64,000 bases of DNA. It comes from Williamsia phyllosphaerae (lineage in GTDB: Bacteria; Actinomycetota; Actinomycetes; Mycobacteriales; Mycobacteriaceae). Where the stretch lies: contig NZ_BMCS01000003.1 in the NCBI RefSeq assembly GCF_014635305.1, forward strand, positions 310,001 through 374,000, read 5' to 3'. The notes beneath the pieces were generated by a model. The model was not told the DNA's origin. It did not search any database and saw nothing but the letters and a program-made list of their open reading frames with translations. Shown one piece after another: positions 25,581 to 34,074 of the stretch. Numbering within the stretch: position 1 is the first letter of the stretch; every line of letters starts with the position of its first letter. Both the position numbers and the translations under genes were made by a program.

Positions 25581-26203
25581 GCCTGCGCATCGACCACGTC
25601 GTCACCTCCGGCACATTCGAACTCGACGGCGGTAGCTGGGACGTCGACAACAACATCTGGATCGTCGGTGACGACCACGAGGTCGTCATCATCGACGCGG
25701 CGCACTCCGCGGACCCGATCGTGGAGGCCGTGGCCGGGCGGACGGTGCGCGCGATCGTCGCGACGCACGGCCACAACGACCACATCACCGTCGCCCCGGA
25801 ACTGCGCGACCGCCTCGACGCGCCGATCCTGCTGCACCCCGGTGACGACATGCTGTGGCGCGACACCCATCCCGACGTCGACCACGGCGACATCGAAGAC
25901 GGCCAGCGGATCTCGGTCGCGGGCACCGAGCTGATCCTGATCAACACGCCGGGTCACTCGCCTGGATCGTGCTGTCTCTACGCGCCCGAGGCGGGTGTCC
26001 TGTTCAGCGGCGACACGCTGTTCTCCGGCGGGCCGGGGGCCACGGGGCGGTCGTTCTCGAGCTTCCCGACCATCATCGAGTCGATCCGCGACAAGATCTT
26101 CACCCTCGATCCGGAGACGTCGGTGCGTACCGGGCACGGCGATTCCACGTCGGTGTCGGAGGAGGCCCCGCACCTCGAGGAATGGATCGCGCGCGGGAAC
26201 TGA
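25577..26203 (+). CDS. MBL-fold metallo-hydrolase linked to MscR
   Basis: This metallo-beta-lactamase-fold protein probably hydrolyses a thioester made in mycothiol-dependent detoxification, by analogy with glyoxalase II and with S-formylglutathione hydrolase. The 208-residue product has the metal motif THGHNDH (His64, His66, Asp68, His69), the NTPGHSPGS histidine and FSGDTLF with the bridging Asp. It overlaps mscR by 4 nt (GTGA), so translation is coupled. The substrate, perhaps S-formylmycothiol, is inferred from the pairing. Confidence 0.87.
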   Translation: MSLRIDHVVTSGTFELDGGSWDVDNNIWIVGDDHEVVIIDAAHSADPIVEAVAGRTVRAIVATHGHNDHITVAPELRDRLDAPILLHPGDDMLWRDTHPDVDHGDIEDGQRISVAGTELILINTPGHSPGSCCLYAPEAGVLFSGDTLFSGGPGATGRSFSSFPTIIESIRDKIFTLDPETSVRTGHGDSTSVSEEAPHLEEWIARGN

Positions 26204-26261
26204 TTGTCGCGTGATCGTGTCGGTCACGTCCCGGACCGTGCTCCGGTGGCACAGTGGCGGC

Positions 26262-27002
26262 GTGACATCCGTGCCTCGCCGCCCCGGCGTCCGTCCTCCC
26301 CGACGGTCGTGGGTGCGGTCGTCGGCGACTGTCGGCGCCCTGGCGCTGTGTGTGCTGCTGACGGTGGCCGGATGCGCCGACGGCGTCGACGGCGACCCGG
26401 TGGCCGCATCCGGCGCCCCGTCGGGATCGGACGGTTCATCGGCTCGACTCGACCGGGTGTCGTTGAGCCCGTCGGACTTCCCGGCGTCCTACCCCGCCAC
26501 CCGGTTGCGCAGCGAACAGGCCGGTCAGGCGCTCGCCGACCTCAGCGGCCACGCCCCGGGCATGACGGTGACCCCGTCGGAGTGCGAGCCCCCGCAGATC
26601 CCGTCGGGCGACGGCGAATCGGTGGTACTGGTCGGCATGTCCGACACCGGTGGCGCACTGACCGTCGTGACCACGACCTCGCAGACACCGTTGTCGGACC
26701 TCGCCGATCAGATCCGCCGGTGCGGGTCGTACTCCACCGACATCGGTGGTGTCACCGCTCAGGTGAGTGCAGAGGTGCTGCCGCCGTCACCCATCGAGTC
26801 GCAGGAGTCGCTGGCCTACCGCCGGGTCGTGCGCTCCGGTCAGTCGCCGGTCACCCTGACCCAGTCGACGACCGTCCTCGCGGCCCAGAACGACGGGGTG
26901 CGGGTGTTCGCGAGCTATCTCTCGTTCTCCGGCTCACGACCCGACGGGGCCGCGCTCGACGCGATCTTCACCAAGGCCGTGCAGAAGTCCCGTTCGGGCT
27001 GA
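26262..27002 (+). CDS. Putative lipoprotein with sensor-like domain
   Basis: This is a predicted secreted lipoprotein of unknown function. The 246-residue protein has an Arg-rich n-region, a hydrophobic stretch (about 22-36) and a lipobox VAGC with Cys38 as the lipidation site. The mature part starts with a Gly/Ser/Asp linker and carries a domain of about 190 residues with two Cys (CEPP and RRCGSY), a possible disulfide, resembling the extracellular sensor domains of mycobacterial lipoproteins and kinases. The GTG at 26262 gives a good signal peptide; a GTG at 26211 is an alternative. It follows the MBL gene on the same strand. Confidence 0.7.
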   Translation: MTSVPRRPGVRPPRRSWVRSSATVGALALCVLLTVAGCADGVDGDPVAASGAPSGSDGSSARLDRVSLSPSDFPASYPATRLRSEQAGQALADLSGHAPGMTVTPSECEPPQIPSGDGESVVLVGMSDTGGALTVVTTTSQTPLSDLADQIRRCGSYSTDIGGVTAQVSAEVLPPSPIESQESLAYRRVVRSGQSPVTLTQSTTVLAAQNDGVRVFASYLSFSGSRPDGAALDAIFTKAVQKSRSG

Positions 27003-27097
27003 CTGAATCTGTGGGTGTCGGCCGTCATGTGCACAACGTGACCGTCGTGCCCTTCCGTGGCCCGGCGGTGTCGCTGTCGGGACGCACAGTGGCTTAC

Positions 27098-28159
27098 ATG
27101 ACCACAGACCCGCGCACCGTCACCTTCCGCGACCCCGGTGACCTCATCGCCGCCGTTCCCGCCATGGTGGGCTTCATCCCCGAACGATCCCTGGTCCTGC
27201 TGGTGTTCGACGCGAGCGGCACCAGGATCGGCGTGACCATGCGACACGATCTCGACCTCGACTCCGACGGCATCGCCACCGAGGCGATGGAGGTTATGGT
27301 CGCTCACCTGTGCGAGATATGTCTACGCGACAACACATCCGGGGTCATCGCCCTCGTCATCGACGATCGTTTCGACATCGGCGCCCCGTGCTGGGATCAC
27401 CTCTTCGCCCTGATCGACTCCGGTCTCGAGGACGTGGGTCTGTACACCGGGTTCGTGGTCGCGGACATGGCTCTGGGCCAACCATGGCTGAATCGGTGGG
27501 GTGCGATGGGCACCCACGGTGACCGAGGCATCCTCGACGATCCGCGGTCGAGCGCGATGGCCGTGGCGCATGCGGTCACCACCGGCCGCGTCGTGCTCCG
27601 ATCACGCGGCGAGATGGTCGACTCGACGGCCCGCACGACGCATTGCGCCGACCCCGTGTGCACCTACGCCGTCGACTCACGAACGAAAACCGCGGCCATC
27701 GGTGTCGACGACAGCGAATTGCTGCGACGAGTGCTCGACGTCGTCCTACACGGGCTGGACACCCACGTCGACTGCACGCAACTGCGGATCCTGGAGGCGG
27801 CGATCCGCCGACCACCGGTGCGCGATGCGCTGCTGGCCCTGGCGGTCTCCGACGTCGCCGACGCGGCCGAGGCGGTGTGGGCCGAGCTGACCCGCCGGTT
27901 TCGCGGGGGCGGCCGGGCCTGTGCAGCAACGCTGTTGGGTCATCTGCACTATGTGCGCGGAGACGGGGCGATGGCGGGCGTCGCCCTCGACTGTGCACTC
28001 GACTCCGACGTGGGCTGTTCGCTCGCAGCGCTTCTCGACCGGTCGCTGCGGGCGGGACTGCGGCCGTCGACCCTCCACGAACTGCTCCCGACCAGCTACG
28101 CCGCCGCGGACAAACTCGGCGTCATCATGCCCGCACCCGCCGAGCGCGTGGCCGGCTGA
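27098..28159 (+). CDS. DUF4192 domain-containing protein
   Basis: This is a conserved actinobacterial protein without known function. The 353-residue product has the DUF4192 start (FRDPGDLIAAVPAMVGFIPE), a middle region with several conserved Trp, Asp and Cys (CADPVC), and an all-helical, TPR-like C-terminal half ending in a HELLPTSY element. It is cytoplasmic, with no signal or membrane segment. The ATG at 27098 is the first in frame that starts the domain; no clear ribosome-binding site is visible. It converges on galE. Confidence 0.8.
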   Translation: MTTDPRTVTFRDPGDLIAAVPAMVGFIPERSLVLLVFDASGTRIGVTMRHDLDLDSDGIATEAMEVMVAHLCEICLRDNTSGVIALVIDDRFDIGAPCWDHLFALIDSGLEDVGLYTGFVVADMALGQPWLNRWGAMGTHGDRGILDDPRSSAMAVAHAVTTGRVVLRSRGEMVDSTARTTHCADPVCTYAVDSRTKTAAIGVDDSELLRRVLDVVLHGLDTHVDCTQLRILEAAIRRPPVRDALLALAVSDVADAAEAVWAELTRRFRGGGRACAATLLGHLHYVRGDGAMAGVALDCALDSDVGCSLAALLDRSLRAGLRPSTLHELLPTSYAAADKLGVIMPAPAERVAG

Positions 28160-28185
28160 GGCGATCGGACGGGGGATCGGGCCGA

Positions 28186-28220
28186 GCGGATCAGGCGGGG
28201 GCGGATCAGGCGGGGGCGGA
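28186..28220. repeat. 15-bp tandem repeat at the galE 3' end
   Basis: GCGGATCAGGCGGGG occurs twice in tandem (28186-28200, 28201-28215), plus five further bases. On the galE strand each unit encodes the end SAPA followed by a stop, so the gene's last codons and stop are duplicated downstream. Confidence 0.8.
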
Positions 28221-29189
28221 GTGTGCGCGGTCGCCGAGGGCGCGGGTGTACTCCCAGGCGTCGGCCACGATGGTGGGCAGCGCGGTGTTGGTCGGCTCCC
28301 AACCGAGGTCGCCGATGGCCTTGTCGCTCGAGGCGATCAGCACGGCCGGATCGCCCGCACGGCGAGGCGCGTGCACGACCGGGATGTCGAGACCGGTCAC
28401 CTCCGCACACGTGTCGATGACCTGACGTACGGAGAACCCGGAGCCACTGCCGAGGTTGTAGATCGCGTGACGACCGCTGATCGCGGCCTCGAGCGCCAGG
28501 GCGTGGGCACGAGCCAGGTCGTAGACGTGGATGTAGTCGCGGACCGCGGTGCCGTCGTCGGTGTGGTAGTCGGTGCCGAAGATCTTCACCGACTCGCGGT
28601 GCCCCATGGCCGCCTGCAGCACGATAGGGATGAGATGCGTCTCGACCCGGCGGTTCTCGCCGGCTCCGCCGTAGGCGCCGGCGACGTTGAAGTACCGCAG
28701 GCTGATCGCAGCCAGTCCGTGTGCGGTCGCGTACGAGGTGATGGCGTGGTCGATGGCCAACTTGGTCGCGCCGTACGGATTCGTCGGCCGGGTCGGTGAC
28801 GACTCCACGATGGGCACCGCGTCGGGCTCGCCGTAGGTGGCGGCGGTCGAGGAGAACACGAGTCGGGGGGTGCCGGTGGTGCGGATCGCCTCGAGCAGCT
28901 TCAACGACTCGACGACGTTGCCCTGCCAGTACTTCTCGGGCTGTTCGACCGACTCGCCGACCAACGACTGCGCCGCGAAGTGCAGCACTCCGTCGAAGGA
29001 CGCACCGTCGAGGATCTCCGGTGCGAGCGCGCCCACGTCCCCCTCGACGAAGGCGGCGGCCTCGGGCACCGCATCGCGGTTGCCGGTGGTCAGGTTGTCG
29101 ACGACGGTGACGTCGTGCCCGGCGTCGATCATGACGCGGGCACAGACGCTTCCGACGTAACCGGCGCCGCCGGTCACCAGGAGCTTCAC
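28206..29189 (-). CDS. galE: UDP-glucose 4-epimerase
   Basis: GalE interconverts UDP-glucose and UDP-galactose; galactose is needed for the arabinogalactan cell wall of this order. The 327-residue protein has the NAD motif GGAGYVG (7-13), the FSSTAATYG segment and the catalytic Tyr139-x3-Lys143 (YGATK). The start is GTG at 29189, only 5 nt after the ideR stop, so the two are co-transcribed, as dtxR and galE are in Corynebacterium. Length is typical for the actinobacterial enzyme. Confidence 0.94.
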   Translation of the reverse strand: MKLLVTGGAGYVGSVCARVMIDAGHDVTVVDNLTTGNRDAVPEAAAFVEGDVGALAPEILDGASFDGVLHFAAQSLVGESVEQPEKYWQGNVVESLKLLEAIRTTGTPRLVFSSTAATYGEPDAVPIVESSPTRPTNPYGATKLAIDHAITSYATAHGLAAISLRYFNVAGAYGGAGENRRVETHLIPIVLQAAMGHRESVKIFGTDYHTDDGTAVRDYIHVYDLARAHALALEAAISGRHAIYNLGSGSGFSVRQVIDTCAEVTGLDIPVVHAPRRAGDPAVLIASSDKAIGDLGWEPTNTALPTIVADAWEYTRALGDRAHSAPA

Positions 29190-29194
29190 TCTTC

Positions 29195-29878
29195 TCAGAC
29201 CTTCTCGACGTGCACCGAGTGGGCCATCTCCGACGACAGTCGCAGTCCGGCGTGTCCGGGGGTGTTGATCGTCACCGACCCCGGATCGCTGGTCACGGTC
29301 ACGCGCGCGTTCGGGACCACCCCGGCCTCACGGAGTGCCGCGATCAGGGTCGGGTCGTCCTGGGCGTGCTCGGAGAGTCGGCGGATGATCACCGCGACCG
29401 GTTCACCCTCGGGGAGGTCGGACAGCCGCGTGGCGTCGCCGACCGCCGGGCCGCTCTCGACACCGAGCAGTTCGAGGCCGGGGATCGGGTTGCCGTAGGG
29501 CGAGGTCGTGGGGTGCTCGAGGACCTCGATCAGTCGGCGCTCGACGTTCTCGCTCATCACGTGCTCCCAGCGGCACGCCTCGGCGTGTACGTCCTCCCAG
29601 GGCATCCCGATCACGTCGACGAGGAGGCGTTCGGCGAGCCGGTGCTTGCGCATCACCGAGATGGCCAGGGTGCGGCCGTGCTCGGTGAGCTCGAGCTGCC
29701 GGTCACCCGCGACGCGGAGCAGGCCGTCCCGCTCCATCCGCGCGACCGTCTGCGACACCGTCGGCCCGCTCTGGTCGAGACGCTCGGCGATCCGCGCGCG
29801 CAGGGGGACGATGCCCTCTTCTTCCAGGTCATAGATCGTGCGTAGGTACATCTCGGTGGTGTCCACCAGATCGTTCAC
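29195..29878 (-). CDS. ideR: Iron-dependent repressor IdeR (DtxR family)
   Basis: IdeR with Fe(II) represses siderophore genes and activates iron storage. The 227-residue protein has an N-terminal winged helix, a dimerisation domain and an SH3-like C-terminal domain. All metal ligands of IdeR/DtxR are in register: Met10, Cys102, Glu105 and His106 for one site, His79, Glu83 and His98 for the other. It is upstream of galE in one operon and divergent from acuC, with about 100 bp between them, in which I see no iron box. In mycobacteria ideR sits beside sigB; here acuC and the acetyltransferase separate them. Confidence 0.97.
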   Translation of the reverse strand: MNDLVDTTEMYLRTIYDLEEEGIVPLRARIAERLDQSGPTVSQTVARMERDGLLRVAGDRQLELTEHGRTLAISVMRKHRLAERLLVDVIGMPWEDVHAEACRWEHVMSENVERRLIEVLEHPTTSPYGNPIPGLELLGVESGPAVGDATRLSDLPEGEPVAVIIRRLSEHAQDDPTLIAALREAGVVPNARVTVTSDPGSVTINTPGHAGLRLSSEMAHSVHVEKV

Positions 29879-29967
29879 AGTGCCAACCCTCCGTCATCCG
29901 GCCTGTCCATCGAGCCGGTGACCAGATTACCCGTATCCGACCCACATCTTTCACAGCCGCGGACCAC

Positions 29968-29973
29968 TACGTT
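29968..29973 (+). promoter_or_regulatory. Probable -10 of a leaderless acuC transcript
   Basis: TACGTT ends 6 nt before the acuC ATG, the spacing expected when transcription starts at the start codon. No good -35 is visible. Confidence 0.4.
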
Positions 29974-29979
29974 GGGGCC

Positions 29980-31287
29980 ATGAGTTCTGACACGGTCGCG
30001 AGCACCGGCAGCGGTCCCGCGGCGGAGGACTCGCTCATCGTGTGGAGCGAGGACTTCCTGCGCTACCGGTGGGGGGAGGCGCACCCGATGAACCCGATCC
30101 GACTGGCGCTGACCATGTCCCTGGCGCACGGTCTCGGGGTCCTCGACGGCGTCGAGATGCGGGCACCCGTCGCGGCCGACGACGCCCTGCTCGAGACCGT
30201 GCACCGGCGGGAGTACATCGCCGCGGTGCGGGCGGCGGGGGAGATGGCCGCAGGCGGATCGGTGGCGGGCTTCTCGCCGGCGCTGGCCGAACGGATCTTC
30301 GGGCTCGGCAGTGTCGACAACCCGGTGTTCCCCGGGATGCACGAGGCCTCGGCCCTGCTCGTGGGGGGCACGGTGGCGGCTGCGGACGCGATCGCGACCG
30401 GGGCGGTGCGCCGCGCGGTCAACATCGGCGGTGGGATGCACCACGCCCTGCCGGCACGCGCATCGGGGTTCTGCGTCTACAACGACTGCGCCGTGGCGAT
30501 CGCGCACCTGCTGGACAGCGGATTCGACCGGATCGCCTACATCGACATCGACGCCCATCACGGTGACGGCGTCCAGAACCGGTTCTCCGGTGACCCGCGG
30601 GTGCTGACGGTGTCGGTCCACCAGCACCCGGCGACACTCTGGCCGGGCACCGGGTACCCCGAGGACATCGGACCGGACACCGGACACGGGACCACCGTGA
30701 ACCTCGCACTGCCCCCGCACACACCGGATCGGTTGTGGCTGCGAGCCTTCCACGCCGTGGTGCCGTCGCTGGTGGGGAGTTTCCGACCCCAGGTGATCGT
30801 CAGCCAGTGCGGTGCCGACAGTCACCGCGCCGATCCGCTCACCGACCTCGGGCTCACCATCGACGGCCAACGGGCCGCCATCCTCGCCATGCGCGACCTC
30901 GCCGACACCCATTGCGACGGACGGTGGCTCGCGGTCGGCGGCGGCGGGTACGGCGTCGCCGACGTGGTGCCCCGCATCTGGACCCACCTGATGGCCGCAG
31001 CCCTGGGACGCGACGTCGACCCCTCGACCCCGACCGGCGACGACTGGTGCGACACCGCCGCCCTCGCCGCGCGCACCGTGCACCCCGACTTCGTCACCGA
31101 GGTCCCCGCACACACCATGTCCGACGGTGGGGACACCGGATTCCACGCGTGGGAGGGCAACTGGGGCCAGGAGGCCCCCGACGGGATCTCGGCACACCTG
31201 CACCAGTCCACCGACGCAGCCATCCTCGCCACCCGGTCCGCGGTGTTCCCGCTGCACGGACTCGACCCGGCCGATCCCCGTGACTGA
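29980..31287 (+). CDS. acuC: AcuC-type class I deacetylase
   Basis: AcuC is a zinc-dependent lysine deacetylase; in Bacillus it reactivates acetyl-CoA synthetase. The 435-residue protein has the class I HDAC features: GGMHHA (His154, His155), the metal ligands Asp191 and His193 in DIDAHHGDG, a third Asp in SHRADPL (Asp285) and GGGGYG with the transition-state Tyr. It overlaps the downstream Pat-like acetyltransferase by 8 nt, so deacetylase and acetylase are translationally coupled. The C-terminal tail of about 60 residues is longer than in Bacillus AcuC. The acetylated target is likely acetyl-CoA synthetase, encoded elsewhere. Confidence 0.92.
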   Translation: MSSDTVASTGSGPAAEDSLIVWSEDFLRYRWGEAHPMNPIRLALTMSLAHGLGVLDGVEMRAPVAADDALLETVHRREYIAAVRAAGEMAAGGSVAGFSPALAERIFGLGSVDNPVFPGMHEASALLVGGTVAAADAIATGAVRRAVNIGGGMHHALPARASGFCVYNDCAVAIAHLLDSGFDRIAYIDIDAHHGDGVQNRFSGDPRVLTVSVHQHPATLWPGTGYPEDIGPDTGHGTTVNLALPPHTPDRLWLRAFHAVVPSLVGSFRPQVIVSQCGADSHRADPLTDLGLTIDGQRAAILAMRDLADTHCDGRWLAVGGGGYGVADVVPRIWTHLMAAALGRDVDPSTPTGDDWCDTAALAARTVHPDFVTEVPAHTMSDGGDTGFHAWEGNWGQEAPDGISAHLHQSTDAAILATRSAVFPLHGLDPADPRD

Positions 31288-34009
31288 CGGCGATCCGGAC
31301 GCGGGCGCGGTCGAGTCGGCGGTCACCGGTCCGATCGAGACCGGTGGCGGCCCATGGGACTTCCCCCGGCACTGGATCGCCGACGTGCTCGCCTCCGACG
31401 GAGGTGCCGTGCACCTGCGACCGATCGTCCCGGCCGACGCCGACCGCATCGTCGCATTCCACTCGAAGCTCTCCGAGCGCACGCGCTACATGCGCTATTT
31501 CGGCCCCTACCCGGTCATGTCGCCCCGCGACGTCGTCCACATGACCACCCTCGATCACCGCACCCGCGTCGCGCTCGTCGCGCTGCTCGGCGGGGAGATC
31601 ATCGCGGTCGGCATCTACGAGGGACTCGCCAGTCTGGGGCGTCCGGAGTCGGCCGAGGTGGCGTTCGTCGTCGCCGACGACCACCAGGGTCGCGGTCTGG
31701 GCACCGTGCTGCTCGAACACCTCGCCGGCGCGGCCGCGGAGAACGACTTCACCCGGTTCGAGGCCGAGGTCCTCACCGAGAACCGCGCCATGCTGTCGGT
31801 GTTCCGCGACGCCGGCTATCAACTGACCCGCAGCTTCGACGGGTCGACGGTGCACGTCGAGTTCCTCATCGACCCGACCGACGCCCTGCGCACCGTGCGC
31901 AACGCCCGCGAGCTCGGTTCGGAATCACGCAGTGTCGCGAACCTGCTGCGACCGTCGTCGGTGGCGATCATCGGTGCCTCGACCGACCCGAGCAAGGTCG
32001 GGAACGCGTTGTTGGCCAACGTGATCAGCGGGGGGTTCACCGGACCGGTGTTCCCGGTCAACGCCGAGGCCCGTGCGGTCCGCGGGATCCGCGCCTATCC
32101 CTCGGTCCGCGACATCCCCGACCCCGTCGACCTCGCGATCGTCGCGGTGCCCGCCGACACTGTCGGCGACGTCCTGCAGGACTGTCTGACCAAGCGGGTC
32201 AAGACGATGGTCGTGGTGTCGGCCGGGTTCGCCGAGTCCGGCGACGTCGGTGCCCTCGCCGAGCGGACGTTGGTCCACGAGATCCGCGCCCACGGGATGC
32301 GCCTGGTCGGACCCAACGCGTTGGGCGTGATCAACACCAGCCCCGACGTCGCGTTGAACGCGACCCTGGCACCGCGGGTCCCGGGCCGCGGCCGTATCGG
32401 GTTCTTCTGCCAGTCCGGTGCCCTCGGGATCGCGATCCTCGACACCGCCGCACGCCGACAACTGGGCCTGTCGACGTTCGTCTCCGCGGGCAACCGCGCC
32501 GACCTGTCGGGCAACGACCTGTTGCAGTACTGGGACACCGACCCCCAGACCGACGTCATCCTGCTGTATCTGGAGAGCTTCGGTAATCCCCGCAAGTTCT
32601 CCCGGCTCGCGCGGCGGGTGTCGCGCAACAAGCCCATCGTCGCGGTGAAGTCGGGACGATCCTCGGTGGCGCCGTCGCAGGTGCGCCGAGACTCCACCCT
32701 CGACGACGCGAGCGCGCGGGCGGTGCTCGAACAGTCCGGCGTCATCCAGGTCGACACGATCGCCGACCTCTTCGACTGCGCCACCGTGCTCGCCTATCAA
32801 CCCCTCCCGCGCGGTCCCCGCGTCGGGATCGTCGGCAACTCCACGGTGCTCGGGGTCCTCGCGGCCACCGCGGGGGAGCGTTTCGGTCTGCGCGTGGTCG
32901 AACAGATCGATCTGGGCGCGTCCGCCGGCGCCGACGAGTTCGCGCAGGCGCTGCACCGCGTGATCGCCGATGACGGCGTCGACGCGGTCATCGCGGTGTT
33001 CGTCCCGCCGGTCGCGGTCGCCGCCGACACCTACGCGCGGGCGTTGACCGAGGCGACCGCCGGCGCCGACAAGACCGTGGTGTCGACGTTCCTCGCCGTC
33101 GAGGGCATCCCGGACAACCTGACCGTGCGCGACGAGTCCGGGGTGCCGACGTGGGGGTCGATCCCGTCGTATCCCGCGCCCGAACGGGCCGCGTCCGCGC
33201 TGGGCCAGGCGTGGCGGTACGCCCGATGGCGGGCCACACCGGAATCGGAGGTCATCCGCCCGGCCGACGTCGACCCCGACACCGCGCGCGAGATGGTGCG
33301 ATCCGCGATCGTCTCGACTCGGGTGGGGACCGACGAGACGCTGGCCTTCGACGAGGCGGACTCGGCGCGGCTGCTGGCGCGTTACGGCGTGCACGTCACC
33401 GACTTCGCCGAGGTGTCCGACGCCGACGCGGCCGCCGACGCCGCGCAGTCCCTCGGCTTCCCGGTCGCGGTCAAGGCGGTCTCGTCGCGCTGGCGGGGTC
33501 GCCTCGACGGGGAGGGCGCCCGTCTCGACCTGTCGGGACCGGGCACCGTCCGGGCGGCGTTCGACGAGCTCGTTGCGCTGACCGGGGACCGACGCCTGCA
33601 CGTGCAGCGCATGGCCCCGCGCGGTGTCGCGACGGTGATCCGGGTGCGCGACGACCCGTCGTTCGGGTCGCTGATCGCGTTCGGTCTGGCCGGGGCGACA
33701 TTCGATCTGCTGGGCGATCACGCCTACCGGGCCATCCCGCTCACCGAGGCCGACGCCCGCGATCTCGTGGCCGCGCCACGGTCGGCGCCGTTGCTGGCCG
33801 GCTACCGGGGCGAACCCGCAGTGGACACCGACGCCCTGGTGGATCTGTTGGTGCGGGTCTCGACGCTCGTCGACGACATCCCCGAGGTGCGTGAACTGGT
33901 GCTCGATCCCGTGCTGGCGTCGGGCTCGGGTGCCGTCGTGCTCTCCGGCCGCGTCCGGGTCGGTCCGGTGCCGTCGCGCCGCGATGCGGGACCGCGCCGA
34001 CTGAGCTGA
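31280..34009 (+). CDS. Pat-like GNAT/acyl-CoA synthetase (ADP-forming) fusion
   Basis: This is a probable protein lysine acetyltransferase. The 909-residue protein has an N-terminal GNAT domain (about 45-200) with the acetyl-CoA loop QGRGLG (136-141), a CoA-binding Rossmann domain (from about 222), a succinyl-CoA-ligase-like domain and a C-terminal ATP-grasp domain (about 700-900). E. coli PatZ has the same parts with GNAT at the C-terminus; some actinobacterial Pats have it first, as here. The phospho-histidine of working ligases, in an SHTG motif after KSGR, is absent: the sequence reads RRDST (Asp471). The ligase part is therefore probably a sensor. GTG at 31280 overlaps acuC. Confidence 0.86.
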   Translation: MTDGDPDAGAVESAVTGPIETGGGPWDFPRHWIADVLASDGGAVHLRPIVPADADRIVAFHSKLSERTRYMRYFGPYPVMSPRDVVHMTTLDHRTRVALVALLGGEIIAVGIYEGLASLGRPESAEVAFVVADDHQGRGLGTVLLEHLAGAAAENDFTRFEAEVLTENRAMLSVFRDAGYQLTRSFDGSTVHVEFLIDPTDALRTVRNARELGSESRSVANLLRPSSVAIIGASTDPSKVGNALLANVISGGFTGPVFPVNAEARAVRGIRAYPSVRDIPDPVDLAIVAVPADTVGDVLQDCLTKRVKTMVVVSAGFAESGDVGALAERTLVHEIRAHGMRLVGPNALGVINTSPDVALNATLAPRVPGRGRIGFFCQSGALGIAILDTAARRQLGLSTFVSAGNRADLSGNDLLQYWDTDPQTDVILLYLESFGNPRKFSRLARRVSRNKPIVAVKSGRSSVAPSQVRRDSTLDDASARAVLEQSGVIQVDTIADLFDCATVLAYQPLPRGPRVGIVGNSTVLGVLAATAGERFGLRVVEQIDLGASAGADEFAQALHRVIADDGVDAVIAVFVPPVAVAADTYARALTEATAGADKTVVSTFLAVEGIPDNLTVRDESGVPTWGSIPSYPAPERAASALGQAWRYARWRATPESEVIRPADVDPDTAREMVRSAIVSTRVGTDETLAFDEADSARLLARYGVHVTDFAEVSDADAAADAAQSLGFPVAVKAVSSRWRGRLDGEGARLDLSGPGTVRAAFDELVALTGDRRLHVQRMAPRGVATVIRVRDDPSFGSLIAFGLAGATFDLLGDHAYRAIPLTEADARDLVAAPRSAPLLAGYRGEPAVDTDALVDLLVRVSTLVDDIPEVRELVLDPVLASGSGAVVLSGRVRVGPVPSRRDAGPRRLS

Positions 34010-34023
34010 CCGGCTGTCACACG

Positions 34024-34059
34024 ACGACGGCCCCCGATCTGGTGATCGGGGGCCGTCGT
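34024..34059. terminator. Bidirectional terminator, pat / sigB
   Basis: A perfect 16-bp stem (34024-34039 with 34044-34059, loop TGGT) separates the convergent acetyltransferase and sigB genes. It can end transcription on both strands. Confidence 0.85.
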
Positions 34060-34074
34060 GTCGGAACTCAGAAC

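Noticed and set aside
29879..29979. Search for an IdeR iron box between ideR and acuC
   Set aside because: No sequence close to the TTAGGTTAGSCTAACCTAA consensus was found.
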